This document shows, piece by piece, positions 9,370 to 18,217 of a DNA stretch of 64,000 bases. The stretch is taken from assembly GCA_964540295.1 (NCBI GenBank), contig CAZIMT010000001.1:1-64000 (forward strand), given 5' to 3'. The DNA is from CAZCPB01 sp964540295 (GTDB taxonomy: Bacteria > Planctomycetota > Phycisphaerae > Phycisphaerales > UBA1924). Position numbers and translations under genes: made by a program. The notes under the pieces are model-generated. The model saw nothing but the letters and a program-made list of their open reading frames with translations. It was not told the DNA's origin and made no database searches. Each line of letters begins with the position of its first letter. The stretch's first letter is position 1.

Positions 9370-10347
9370 ATGGCGGACGGACTTGAAAACGTGGGTGTTG
9401 TGGTCATCGGGCGCAACGAGGGCGAGCGGCTCTCTCTGTGCCTGCGGTCGGTCGCCGCGTGCTTGCCCCGCGTGACGTATTCCGACTCGGGATCGACCGA
9501 CCCAAGCGTGGCTCGCGCGAAGGAATTAGGCGTTCGCACGGTTGAACTTGATGCCTCGGCCTCGTTTACTGCGGCACGAGGTCGCAACGCTGGTCTTGCC
9601 ACCATGAGCGAGGTGTTCCCGGATATTGAGTTCGTGCAGTTCGTGGACGGCGATACGGCGATCGCGCCCGGGTGGCTGGAACGGGCCGCGAGCGAGCTTG
9701 GTGCGGATCCGAAGCTCGGCGTAGTGTGCGGGCGGTTGTTCGAAAAGAACCGCGAATCGAACGTCATCCGGCGCGTCTTCGGGCTGGAATGGGACGGGCC
9801 GATCGGCAAGATCGACGCGTGCGGGGGCATAGCGATGATGCGGCTCGACGCGGTGCGTCGCGCGGGTGGGTACAACGCGGCGTTGGTGGCGGGCGAAGAA
9901 GCGGACCTGTGCAACCGCATCCGGACCCTCGGGTTCGCGGTCCGGCGCGTGGACTGCCCGATGGGCGAGCACGACAGCGGGATCGACTCGATCCGGCCTT
10001 GGTGGACGCGAGCGGTCCGCGTAGGGCACGCGTACGCCAAAGCCGTGAAAGAACGCGGCGGTGACGGAGACCCGAGATTAAGACGGCAGGTTCTCAGCGC
10101 GGCCCTGTGGGGCGGCGCTTTGCCGGTGCTCATGCTGGCGAGCGCGGTCGTTACGTGGTGGTTGCCGTGGGTTGGGTTGATGGTGGGGGTGGTTGCGGCG
10201 TTGTACTCGGCGTTGATGCTGAAGATTTACGTGAGAACACGCCGCTCTGGACGCGGCATCAAGGACGCGCGGTGGTACGCGGTCTTCTGCGTGCTGGCCA
10301 AGCTTCCTCAGATGCAAGGGATCGTGCGGTACGCGGTGCGAGGATGA
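9370..10347 (+). CDS. Glycosyltransferase family 2 with C-terminal membrane helices (325 aa)
   Basis: A GT-A family 2 transferase. GVVVIGRNEGERLSLCLRS opens the fold, SDSGSTDPS replaces the usual VDDGSTD, and VQFVDGDTAI near residue 85 carries the DxD metal motif. GGYNAALVAGEEADLCNRIR near residue 165 is the acceptor-binding ED-type motif. Two to three hydrophobic helices follow residue 245, so the enzyme is probably membrane-anchored. ATG at 9370 begins just ahead of the conserved first strand. A further open stretch upstream in the same frame belongs to another frame of the methyltransferase gene. Confidence 0.85.
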   Translation: MADGLENVGVVVIGRNEGERLSLCLRSVAACLPRVTYSDSGSTDPSVARAKELGVRTVELDASASFTAARGRNAGLATMSEVFPDIEFVQFVDGDTAIAPGWLERAASELGADPKLGVVCGRLFEKNRESNVIRRVFGLEWDGPIGKIDACGGIAMMRLDAVRRAGGYNAALVAGEEADLCNRIRTLGFAVRRVDCPMGEHDSGIDSIRPWWTRAVRVGHAYAKAVKERGGDGDPRLRRQVLSAALWGGALPVLMLASAVVTWWLPWVGLMVGVVAALYSALMLKIYVRTRRSGRGIKDARWYAVFCVLAKLPQMQGIVRYAVRG

Positions 10348-10370
10348 ACATTCGAGCGGATTTACATTGA
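10344..10370 (+). other. Eight-codon mini-ORF bridging two genes
   Basis: An ATG overlaps the stop of the GT2 gene (ATGA), runs eight codons and ends in TGATG, where the final A is the first base of the next gene's ATG. It may only relay terminating ribosomes to the next start. No protein function is claimed. Confidence 0.25.
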
Positions 10371-12085
10371 TGAAAGATGGCCTCGCTCAATCTTCGCCGC
10401 TGAAATCTCTGCGCTTCGGCATCATGTGCAAGGGCACGACGTTTGAGCTGTGGCAGGCGCAATGTCTGCGAGAGCTGATGGCGCTCCCGGGCGTGGAGCC
10501 AGCGCTCCTGATAGTGGACGCTCAGGCTCGCAAGCCGAAAGTCCGCAAGTCGCTGTGGCAACGGATCACCAACAAGCAGCTTATGTGGAACGCGTACCAG
10601 CGTGCGTGCGTGCGCGGTAAATTGAGATCCGAAGAGCCCGTGGACCTGTCGCGAGAATTGGTCGGGGTGCCACGGATTTCATGCACCGTCGAGACCCGCG
10701 GAAAGTTCTCGCAGTATTTTTCTGCCGAGGACGTGGCCACGATGCGTTCGCATCGTTTAGATTTTATCCTGCGTTTCGGGTTCAACATCATCAAAGGCGA
10801 CGTGCTTGAAGCGGCCCGGCTTGGCGTGTGGTCGTATCACCATGACGACCTCAACAAGTACCGCGGCAAGCCAGCCAGCTTCTGGTCGCTCTACCACCAG
10901 GACCCAGTGACGGGCGTGACGCTCCAGCGCCTTACCGCGGGGATTGACGCCGGGATCGTGCTCGGCCAGACGCACTTTGCCACCGTTCTCAAGTCGTACT
11001 CGCGCAGCCGCGACCATGTGTTCTTCGGATCGACGGACATGCCCGCGCGCGTGTGCCGGGACTTGCTCGCGGGTCACGGTCAGTACGTCAGCGCGGAGCC
11101 CTCTAAGACCACCGCGCCGATGGCGTTCACGCCCAGCAACGGAAAGATGGTCGTGTTCCTCTGGCGCACGCTCAAGAACAAGCTCAGCGACGCGATGAGG
11201 TGGTTGTTCTCGCACCGGCAGTGGTGTGTTGGTGTAGTCGATGCGCCGATCGCCGCGTTCTTGCGGCCCGGATTCGTGCCCAGCGTGCGTTGGATTCGGG
11301 GGATCCCCGGACGGAGGTGGATCGCTGACCCGTTCGGCATCCGCCATGCTGGCGTGACCACGATCTTGGCCGAGGACCTTGACCAGGGCGAGCAGACCGG
11401 ACGGATCGTGGCGATCAAATGGCCCGACGGCGGAGAACCGACAATCACGCCCGGCGTGATGCCGGTCGAGGTTCACGCGTCATACCCCTATTTGGTCGAA
11501 GATGCCGGTGAGATCTACGCGATCCCCGAAACCGGGCAGGCCAAAGCCGTGTGGCTGTATCGCGCGGTGAACTTCCCGACGCAGTGGGAGCGCGTGGCGA
11601 CGTTGTTGGAAGATGTCGCTGCTCTGGACACGTCTGTATTCCGCCACGACGGTCGGTGGTGGATGTTCTTTGGCGTAAAGAATCGCGCGGGAGCGGTCGA
11701 ATTGCACGCGGCATACGCCGACGATCTTCGCGGGCCGTGGCTTCGTCACGCGTGCAACCCAGTAAAGACCGACATTCGCGGCACGCGTCCGGGCGGTACT
11801 CCGTTTGAGCACGACGGGAAGCTGTACCGCCCCGCGCAAGACTGCGTTGGTGGGTACGGGCGAGCTGTGGTCATTCAGCGTGTTCACGCGTTGACCCCGA
11901 CGGCTTTCGCGGAAGAAGTTGCGGCCGTGGTCAGACCAGATCCGAACGGGCCCTTCCCAGAGGGCTTGCACACCCTGTCCAGTATGGGTGAGCACACGTT
12001 GATAGACGGACAGCGGAAGCTGTTCGTCCCAACGTTGCTATGGGCCCAGTGCCGGACGTTCGCCCGAAAGGCGATGAAGCGGTGA
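10370..12085 (+). CDS. Formyltransferase-like domain fused to a GIPC-transferase-like propeller domain (571 aa)
   Basis: The N-terminal half (residues about 1-235) resembles the formyl-tetrahydrofolate-dependent hydrolase/formyltransferase fold. WSYHHDDLNKYRG near residue 155 corresponds to the HxSLLPxYRG motif, and TGVTLQRLTAGIDAGIVLGQ near residue 180 corresponds to the TGVT...DxGxI motif. The conserved catalytic Asn before the His is not obvious. The C-terminal half (about 300-571) resembles the glucosamine inositolphosphorylceramide transferase N-terminal/GH43-like propeller, with RWIADPFGI, WWMFFG and GTPFEHDGKLYRPAQD. Such fusions occur in polysaccharide loci and may formylate or transfer amino-sugars. 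The ATG at 10370 is preferred over an adjacent TTG. Confidence 0.72.
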   Translation: MKDGLAQSSPLKSLRFGIMCKGTTFELWQAQCLRELMALPGVEPALLIVDAQARKPKVRKSLWQRITNKQLMWNAYQRACVRGKLRSEEPVDLSRELVGVPRISCTVETRGKFSQYFSAEDVATMRSHRLDFILRFGFNIIKGDVLEAARLGVWSYHHDDLNKYRGKPASFWSLYHQDPVTGVTLQRLTAGIDAGIVLGQTHFATVLKSYSRSRDHVFFGSTDMPARVCRDLLAGHGQYVSAEPSKTTAPMAFTPSNGKMVVFLWRTLKNKLSDAMRWLFSHRQWCVGVVDAPIAAFLRPGFVPSVRWIRGIPGRRWIADPFGIRHAGVTTILAEDLDQGEQTGRIVAIKWPDGGEPTITPGVMPVEVHASYPYLVEDAGEIYAIPETGQAKAVWLYRAVNFPTQWERVATLLEDVAALDTSVFRHDGRWWMFFGVKNRAGAVELHAAYADDLRGPWLRHACNPVKTDIRGTRPGGTPFEHDGKLYRPAQDCVGGYGRAVVIQRVHALTPTAFAEEVAAVVRPDPNGPFPEGLHTLSSMGEHTLIDGQRKLFVPTLLWAQCRTFARKAMKR

Positions 12086-13329
12086 TCGCGTACCTCAACA
12101 CGGAATACCCGAGCCTGTCGCACACCTTCATCGAGCGTGAAGTCCGGGCGCTGCGCCAGCGAGGGTTCGAGGTCCAGACGTTCTCAATCCGTCCGCCGGG
12201 CAAGCACGCGACGTTGGGCGGGCATCACGCCAAGGCCGCGGAGGAGACGTTCGCGATCCTGGCGAAAAAATCTCGGCTGCTGACGGGCTCGCTGCGCGCT
12301 CTCGTCGCGTCGCCGCTTGCGTGGTGCCGAGCGCTCGCGGCCTCGATGAAGCTTTCTCCCGACGGGATCAAGAGCCGCGTGACGCACCTGGCCTACGCCG
12401 CCGAGGCGTTCGTGCTGGCGGGCGAGCTGAAGCGGCGCGGGATCGAGCACGTGCACGTTCACATGGCCAACAACGGCGCTGCGGTGGCAAAGCTCGCGTG
12501 CGTGTACGACCTCAAACTGCGCTACAGCCTGAGCATCCACGGCTCGGCCGAGTTCTTTCACGTCGATAGCTGGACGCTGGCCGCGAAAGTGTCGGATGCG
12601 GTGTTCGTGCGCTGTATCTCGGATTTCTGCAAGGCTCAGGTGATGATCTGGACGAGCCCGGCCATCTGGGATCGGTTCCACGTTGTTCACTGCGGGATCG
12701 ACCCCGAACAGTTCGTGCCCGGTGAAAAACCGGCAGATGGGCCGTTGCGGTTGCTGACGGTTGGGCGGCTTCATCCGATCAAGGGCTACCCGCTGCTGCT
12801 CGATGCGTGCCAGGCCTTGAGCGACGCGAAAGTGGAATGGTCGCTCGACATGGTCGGCGACGGCGGCGAGCGAGCGCGGCTGGAAACGCAGGCCAAATCG
12901 CTCGGTATCGCGTCGCGCGTGAAGTTCAGCGGCGCGGTCGGGCAGGACAAGATACAGCGGCACTTCGACGAGGCCGACGTGATGGTCATCAGCAGTTTCA
13001 TGGAAGGCGTTCCGGTGGTGCTGATGGAGGCGATGGCCAAGGGCTTGGTGGTGGTCTCGACGAACGTGGGGGGGATACCCGAGCTTGTGGACCAGGGGAA
13101 GAGCGGCGTGCTGGTAACGCCGGGATCCTCGGCCCGGCTTGCGGAAGCGTTGATGACGTGCGCACGCGAGCGCGATAGATTCCCCGCGCTGCGCGCGGCC
13201 GGTCGCGCGAAAATCGAATCAGAGTTCACGGTCGGGCATGTGGCGGACGGCATGGCGGCGCTTTTCGCGCGGTACGCGGGTCAGAGGCCCGGCGTTCTGA
13301 GACAAGAGAACCAGTTGGAAAACGCATGA
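12082..13329 (+). CDS. Glycosyltransferase family 4 (415 aa)
   Basis: A GT-B transferase with an N-terminal lobe starting IAYLNTEYPSLSHTFIEREV, characteristic of colanic-acid-type GT4 enzymes (WcaL group). LHPIKGYPLLLDAC near residue 235 and MVGDGGER carry the donor site, and EAMAKGLVVVSTNVGG near residue 315 is the nucleotide-sugar helix. The start is GTG at 12082, giving a GTGA overlap with the formyltransferase gene. An ATG at 12040 would add 14 residues that lie fully inside the upstream gene. Its stop overlaps the next gene by 4 nt. Confidence 0.88.
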   Translation: MIAYLNTEYPSLSHTFIEREVRALRQRGFEVQTFSIRPPGKHATLGGHHAKAAEETFAILAKKSRLLTGSLRALVASPLAWCRALAASMKLSPDGIKSRVTHLAYAAEAFVLAGELKRRGIEHVHVHMANNGAAVAKLACVYDLKLRYSLSIHGSAEFFHVDSWTLAAKVSDAVFVRCISDFCKAQVMIWTSPAIWDRFHVVHCGIDPEQFVPGEKPADGPLRLLTVGRLHPIKGYPLLLDACQALSDAKVEWSLDMVGDGGERARLETQAKSLGIASRVKFSGAVGQDKIQRHFDEADVMVISSFMEGVPVVLMEAMAKGLVVVSTNVGGIPELVDQGKSGVLVTPGSSARLAEALMTCARERDRFPALRAAGRAKIESEFTVGHVADGMAALFARYAGQRPGVLRQENQLENA

Positions 13330-14270
13330 GTTACGAGTCGAGCCGTCGTTATCTGATCGTTTCGCCCTGCCGCAACGAAGAGAAGTTCATGCGACGCACG
13401 CTCGACAGCGTCATCGCGCAATCCGTCCGCCCCGCGCTGTGGGTGATCGTCGATGACGGCTCGACGGACGCGACGCCGCAGATCCTGGCCGAGTACGCCG
13501 CCAAGCACGATTTCATCCGCGTGGTGCCGCGCAAAGACCGCGGCACGCGGAGCGTCGGCCCGGGCGTGATCGAGGCCTTTTACACGGGCTACGAAACAGT
13601 CGATCCGTCGCGGTACGACTTTGTGTGCAAGCTGGACCTAGACCTTGATCTTCCGGTTCGATATTTCGAGCTGCTGATGAAGATGATGGAGGATCAGCCG
13701 CGGCTAGGGAACATCTCGGGCAAGGCGTACTACATCGCGGGCGACGGGCAGCGGGTGCGCGAGAGCATCAGCGACGAGGTGTCGGTGGGCGCGAGCAAGT
13801 TCTATCGCATGGCGTGCTTCCAGCAGGTGGGCGGGTTTGTGCGGCAGGTGATGTGGGACGGGATCGACTGCCACCGTTGTCGCATGAAGGGTTGGCTGGT
13901 CGGCAGCTTTGATGACGCCGAGATTCAGTTCCTTCACCTGAGGCCGATGGGCACGAGCCAGCACGGAATCTGGACCGGCCGGATCCGTCACGGGTTCGGG
14001 CAGTATTTCATGGGGTCGAGTATTTGGTACATGACGGCGAGCGCGGTGTACCGGGTCTTCCAGAGGCCGTTCGTGATCGGCGGGATCGCGGTGTGGTGGG
14101 GATACGTCAAGAGCATGCTGACGGGTGTGAAGCGGTACGACGACCTGGAGTTCCGGCGTTTCCTGCGCGAGTTTCAGTGGCTGTGCCTGACCAAGGGCAA
14201 GCGACGGGCGGCGGCGCTGACGGACCAGAGGCAAGCGGCCCTGTGGAACCCGCCCGGCGTGAAACGTTGA
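13326..14270 (+). CDS. Glycosyltransferase family 2 (314 aa)
   Basis: An inverting GT2 enzyme. YLIVSPCRNEEKFMRRTLDS starts the fold, WVIVDDGSTDATPQIL near residue 38 gives the nucleotide-binding acidic pair, and VCKLDLDLDLP near residue 100 holds the DxD. A WDGIDCHRCRMKGW segment near residue 178 sits where other GT2 enzymes have the Q/RxxRW-like acceptor helix. A single hydrophobic stretch near residue 245 may associate with the membrane. The ATG overlaps the preceding stop (ATGA). It is the last gene of the tightly packed first block; a 145-nt gap follows. Confidence 0.85.
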   Translation: MSYESSRRYLIVSPCRNEEKFMRRTLDSVIAQSVRPALWVIVDDGSTDATPQILAEYAAKHDFIRVVPRKDRGTRSVGPGVIEAFYTGYETVDPSRYDFVCKLDLDLDLPVRYFELLMKMMEDQPRLGNISGKAYYIAGDGQRVRESISDEVSVGASKFYRMACFQQVGGFVRQVMWDGIDCHRCRMKGWLVGSFDDAEIQFLHLRPMGTSQHGIWTGRIRHGFGQYFMGSSIWYMTASAVYRVFQRPFVIGGIAVWWGYVKSMLTGVKRYDDLEFRRFLREFQWLCLTKGKRRAAALTDQRQAALWNPPGVKR

Positions 14271-14415
14271 ATATCGCCTATCCTGCCGACCGATGACACG
14301 GCCGAGAAGTGCGGGTTTTTTCCTGGGAACATCGATCGTGGCACCAAAGATCTGATCCTCGCAAACGCCAAAGGTTTTCTTTATTTTTTCAAGTGACCGA
14401 AGTGGACCAACGCTT

Positions 14416-15756
14416 ATGAACACCGCTGAAACACTGCGTCAACGGATCGAATCAGACCAAGCCGTGGTCGGGATCATCGGCTTGGGGTACGTCGGGCTTC
14501 CTCTGGCGCACGCGTTCCACGAGGGCGGGCTGAAGATCCTGGGGTTTGATATCGATCAATCGAAGATCGACGCGCTGAAGGTGGGGCGAAATTATCTCAA
14601 GCACCTTGGCGGCGAGATGACCACGGCGCTTTCCAAGAGCAGCCGGTTCAGCGCGACGACAGATTTCAAACGGTTAGCCGAGTGCGACGCGATCATCATC
14701 TGCGTGCCCACGCCGCTGGGAAAGCACCAGGAGCCGGACATCAGCTACATCGTGAACTCCGCCCACGACATCGGGCGCACGCTGCGGCGCGGGCAGTTGA
14801 TCTGCCTGGAATCGACGACGTACCCCGGGACGACGCGCGACGACATGGTGCCAGCAATGCTCGAAGCGATGCCAGCCGGTTCGCCTAAGCTGGTCTCGGG
14901 CACAGATTATTTCGTGGCGTTCAGCCCCGAGCGTGAGGACCCGGGCCGTAAGACGCACAACACCAAGACCACGCCCAAGCTGGTCGGCGGGCTCGACGCG
15001 GTTTCGTCGGAGCTGGCGTCGCTGCTGTATAAGAAGGGCGTGCAGAACGTGGTGACCGTCTCCTCGGCCGAGGTCGCGGAAGCGGCCAAGGTTCTGGAGA
15101 ACACGTTTCGCGCGGTGAACATCGCGCTCGTGAACGAGCTGAAATTGATCCTGACGCCGATGGGGATCGACGTGTGGGAAGTGATCGAGGCCGCGGCCAC
15201 GAAACCGTTCGGGTTCATGCCGTTCTACCCCGGGCCCGGGCTGGGCGGGCACTGCATCCCGATCGATCCGTTCTACCTGACGTGGAAGGCCAAAGAGGTC
15301 GGCAAAAGCACGCACTTCATCGAGCTCGCGGGTCAGATCAACACGAGCATGCCGCACTATGTCGTGGACCGCATGGTCGCCGCGCTCAACCAGGACAGCA
15401 AGCCGATGCGTGGCTCGAAGGTTCTGGTGTGCGGGCTGGCGTACAAGCCCAACATCGACGACACGCGCGAGACACCGGCGGCGGAGATCATCGAGCTGCT
15501 GGCGGACCTTGGTGCGCAGGTGAGCTACCACGACCCGCACGTGCCGAATTTCCCGCCGATGCGCAAGCACAAGATCGAGATGAAGTCGGTGGACCTTACC
15601 CCGGCCGTGGTGAAAGGGTTCGATTGCGTGGTGATCGTGACGGACCACGCGGCGGTGGATTACAAAGTGATCGCGGACTCGGCCAAGCTGGTGGTGGACA
15701 CGCGAAACGCGCTCAAGGGGATGCACAACCGCGGCGCGCGAGTCGTGAAAGCGTAG
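14416..15756 (+). CDS. UDP-N-acetyl-hexosamine 6-dehydrogenase, WbpA-like (446 aa)
   Basis: A nucleotide-sugar dehydrogenase that oxidises UDP-GlcNAc-type sugars at C6 to uronic acids using NAD+, feeding the polysaccharide pathway. The Rossmann motif VGIIGLGYVGLPLAHAF lies near residue 17. The active-site segment GPGLGGHCIPIDPFYLTWKA contains the catalytic Cys near residue 279; the PIDPFYLTWKA ending is typical of WbpA/WecC-type enzymes rather than UDP-glucose dehydrogenase. The NAD-linked C-terminal domain shows GLAYKPNIDDTRETPA near residue 340. WbpA (GlcNAc) is favoured over WecC (ManNAc), but the substrate is not proven. Confidence 0.88.
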   Translation: MNTAETLRQRIESDQAVVGIIGLGYVGLPLAHAFHEGGLKILGFDIDQSKIDALKVGRNYLKHLGGEMTTALSKSSRFSATTDFKRLAECDAIIICVPTPLGKHQEPDISYIVNSAHDIGRTLRRGQLICLESTTYPGTTRDDMVPAMLEAMPAGSPKLVSGTDYFVAFSPEREDPGRKTHNTKTTPKLVGGLDAVSSELASLLYKKGVQNVVTVSSAEVAEAAKVLENTFRAVNIALVNELKLILTPMGIDVWEVIEAAATKPFGFMPFYPGPGLGGHCIPIDPFYLTWKAKEVGKSTHFIELAGQINTSMPHYVVDRMVAALNQDSKPMRGSKVLVCGLAYKPNIDDTRETPAAEIIELLADLGAQVSYHDPHVPNFPPMRKHKIEMKSVDLTPAVVKGFDCVVIVTDHAAVDYKVIADSAKLVVDTRNALKGMHNRGARVVKA

Positions 15757-15799
15757 AGAGTTTGAGGGTCAGGGCTGAGAACGAGCTTGAAGATGTACC

Positions 15800-15925
15800 G
15801 GGCGAAGTTCTGNNNNNNNNNNNNNNNNNNNNNNNNNNNNNNNNNNNNNNNNNNNNNNNNNNNNNNNNNNNNNNNNNNNNNNNNNNNNNNNNNNNNNNNN
15901 NNNNNNNNNNNNGGGCGAAGTTCTG
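15800..15925. repeat. 13-bp identical ends flanking the N gap
   Basis: GGGCGAAGTTCTG occurs at 15800-15812 immediately before the run of N and again at 15913-15925 immediately after it. Identical contig ends suggest an unmerged overlap rather than a biological repeat. Confidence 0.85.
15813..15912. other. Assembly gap, exactly 100 N
   Basis: A run of exactly 100 unknown bases, the conventional placeholder for a scaffold join of unknown size. It lies between the dehydrogenase stop and the WecG/TagA start. No confirmed gene is broken by it, although sequence may be missing here. Confidence 0.98.
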
Positions 15926-15939
15926 AATCGTTTTGTGTG

Positions 15940-16818
15940 ATGTCGGTCCAATCTCTAGCGATGTCTGTGCCGGTTCAATCAACACATGCCGCCGCTCCCG
16001 CAGCGCTGCCGTCGATCCGGTTGCTCGGCGTGCCGTTGCACTCGACGACACTGGCGGGCGCGGTGGACCACATCGCGCGATCCGCGCAGGCCAGCGTCGG
16101 CGGCTGGGTGATCACGCCCAACCTCGACATCCTGCGGCGGCTGGTGCGCGAGCCGGAGTTCGTGGCGCTGTCGTCGGGCGCGACGCTGCGGCTGGCCGAC
16201 GGGCAGATCTTGGTGTGGGCCAGTCGCTTGCGAGGATCACCGCTGCCCGAGCGGGTGGCAGGCTCGGACCTGATCTGGGCCTTGACCGCCCGGGCCGCGC
16301 ATGACGGGCTTGGTGTGTTCTTTCTTGGCGGGAACCCGGGGTCGGCGCAGTCTGCGGCTCAGGTGCTGACGTCCAAGAACCCCGGGCTCCGCGTCGCGGG
16401 AATCGAATGCCCGCCGTTCGGGTTCGAGAACGATGCCGAGTACGGAGCACGGCTGCGCGAGATGATCCGTGCGGCCAACCCGGCGATCGTGTACGTGGCG
16501 CTCGGCTCGCCCAAGCAGGAGAAACTGATCGCTCAGTTGCGTGAAATAGTCCCCGGTGCGTGGCTGCTGGGCATCGGGGTGACGTTCAGCTTTGTGAGTG
16601 GCGAGCTGCGGCGGGCACCTGTTTGGGTCCGCAAGCTCGGGATGGAATGGTCGCACCGGCTGATCCAAGAGCCGCGTCGGCTGGCGAAAAGGTACCTGGT
16701 GCAGGGGCTGCCCTTCGCTGGGCGCCTGCTCGGGGGTTCCGTGCTTGATCGCCTTACGGGGAAGCAACACAGCGACAGGCTGTCATCCTCGTCGGCGGCG
16801 TCTGGCGCGGCCTCGTGA
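15940..16818 (+). CDS. WecG/TagA/CpsF family glycosyltransferase (292 aa)
   Basis: A GT26 transferase that adds the second sugar (often a ManNAc or ManNAcA residue) to a polyprenyl-PP-linked sugar at the membrane. GVPLHSTTLAGAVDHI starts the fold. ITPNLDILRRL and LRLADGQILVW near residues 52-90 contain the conserved Asn and the catalytic-type Asp. GVFFLGGNPGSA near residue 127 and YVALGSPKQEKLIAQ near residue 188 are family signatures. The start at ATG 15940 is close to the N gap; ATG 15961 is an alternative. The adjacent UDP-HexNAc dehydrogenase fits a HexNAcA donor. Confidence 0.87.
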   Translation: MSVQSLAMSVPVQSTHAAAPAALPSIRLLGVPLHSTTLAGAVDHIARSAQASVGGWVITPNLDILRRLVREPEFVALSSGATLRLADGQILVWASRLRGSPLPERVAGSDLIWALTARAAHDGLGVFFLGGNPGSAQSAAQVLTSKNPGLRVAGIECPPFGFENDAEYGARLREMIRAANPAIVYVALGSPKQEKLIAQLREIVPGAWLLGIGVTFSFVSGELRRAPVWVRKLGMEWSHRLIQEPRRLAKRYLVQGLPFAGRLLGGSVLDRLTGKQHSDRLSSSSAASGAAS

Positions 16819-17134
16819 CCGTCTCTCGGCGAGCCGCAGACGGGTGGAAAACTCGGGCGGCTTTGGGAAAGCTCGAACCTGAACCGGCTGGGGTACGTAC
16901 GGTGTGAACACCGCGGCGTTGAGTGGTTCCCTCCATCGCGTGGATCTGTTCGGGGCAAAGAACGACCAATTCGAGACTGCGTACCGGCCGATGGAAGAAG
17001 AACGCTCGCGCGGCCGATGTTTTCGATTGATCGAATGATCCAGTGTTTTTTAGGGGCGATCGGTTCCAACGAGCGCGCCGAATCGCGGTTATCGCTCTGT
17101 CATCGGTGCGGGCGGCGGCGGCCCGATCGAGAGC
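16819..17134. other. Intergenic region without a recognised gene
   Basis: About 316 nt between the WecG/TagA gene and the degenerate nucleotidyltransferase. I see only a small hairpin, CGGTG-TGAA-CACCG, at 16900-16913. There is no convincing promoter, RNA gene or coding frame. Confidence 0.4.
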
Positions 17135-18217
17135 GTGAGTCCTCGCTTCCATCTGGCGCACGCCTTGGAACGGCTTGGAATCTCGCCGACGCGGGGCGCG
17201 CGAGGTCGGAGGTCGCGTGAAGAGGAGAGTTTGCAGAACGTGAGAAGTCCAGGTTCCATCTCAGAAAGCGATGCACGGACGGACGGGGCGCTCGCTCCGC
17301 GATCGCTCGAGTCGATTCGTGGGCGCTTCCGCGGCCTGATCCTGCTGGCTGGTTCGCCGCGTGAGGGCCGGCTGGCGCGCGCCGTCGGTCGATCGGTCCT
17401 TGACCTGCCCGTTCGCTCGGGGAGTTCGATTCTGGCGGTGTGGGCCAAGCAGGCGGCCCAAGTCGCGGAGGCGTTGGGAGTACCCGAGTGCCGCGTGCGT
17501 GTGATCCTGAACAAGGCCGCTCGCAAGCCCGAGGTGCTGGGCTTTGCGGAAAAGTTTCCTTCTGTCAAGCTGTCGGTAGAGTTTGATCGGGAAGAGTTCC
17601 GAGGGACTGGCGGGCTGCTGCGTGATTTGGCGGAAGACTACCTCCCGGGTGACTTGGTGCTGGTGTGCAACGGAAACCAAGTGGTCCTGGACCCGCTTGC
17701 GACGTTACTTGAATCGCTCGTTCAGGTACCGTCGGACGTGGGCATACTCGCGTCCGAAGACGGGGCACCGCTCGGTCTGAAACTCTTTGACGCGGCTATT
17801 TTTCGTGAGATCAAAGCCAAGGGGTTTGTGGATCTGAACGAGCAGGCGCTCCCGGCGCTGGTGCGGACCCACGACGTGCGTGTGGTGACGTCAAATCGAA
17901 CCGCCATCTACCCCGTTCGAGAATTGGACGATTACATCCACGCGCTGCACGCCGCGAACACTCCTGAATCAGAGACTCGTTCCGACCCGCTCGCCGAAGA
18001 TTGGTTCGAGAGCTTCCGTCTGGTGGAAGAGGGCGCGACGATCGGGGCCGGGGCTCGCGTTCACGACTCGATCGTGCTTAAGGGTGGACGGGTTGGGGCG
18101 GGGGCGTTGCTGGTTCGTTCGGTGGTCTGTCCGGGCGCGGAGGTCGCGGCTGGGGAGGTTGTTTCTGACCAGGTTGTGTCGAGCGGCGCCTCGCGCGCGC
18201 GGGAGGCGTCGCGGTGA
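17135..18217 (+). CDS. Degenerate sugar nucleotidyltransferase-like protein with left-handed helix repeats (up to 360 aa)
   Basis: The middle of the protein follows the layout of sugar-1-phosphate nucleotidylyltransferases (LILLAG near residue 68, then LVLVCNGNQVV, then ILASEDGAPLGL). The GxGTRLxPLT loop and the PKP Lys motif are missing, so catalysis is unlikely. The C-terminus (EGATIGAGARVHDSIV, GGRVGAGALLV) is a short hexapeptide-repeat helix. The start is uncertain: GTG 17135 is the longest, while TTG 17231 sits 3 nt after GAGGAG and begins nearer the conserved part. It overlaps the exosortase gene by GTGA, suggesting a role in the exosortase/polysaccharide system, perhaps as a regulator or scaffold. 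Confidence 0.65.
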   Translation: MSPRFHLAHALERLGISPTRGARGRRSREEESLQNVRSPGSISESDARTDGALAPRSLESIRGRFRGLILLAGSPREGRLARAVGRSVLDLPVRSGSSILAVWAKQAAQVAEALGVPECRVRVILNKAARKPEVLGFAEKFPSVKLSVEFDREEFRGTGGLLRDLAEDYLPGDLVLVCNGNQVVLDPLATLLESLVQVPSDVGILASEDGAPLGLKLFDAAIFREIKAKGFVDLNEQALPALVRTHDVRVVTSNRTAIYPVRELDDYIHALHAANTPESETRSDPLAEDWFESFRLVEEGATIGAGARVHDSIVLKGGRVGAGALLVRSVVCPGAEVAAGEVVSDQVVSSGASRAREASR

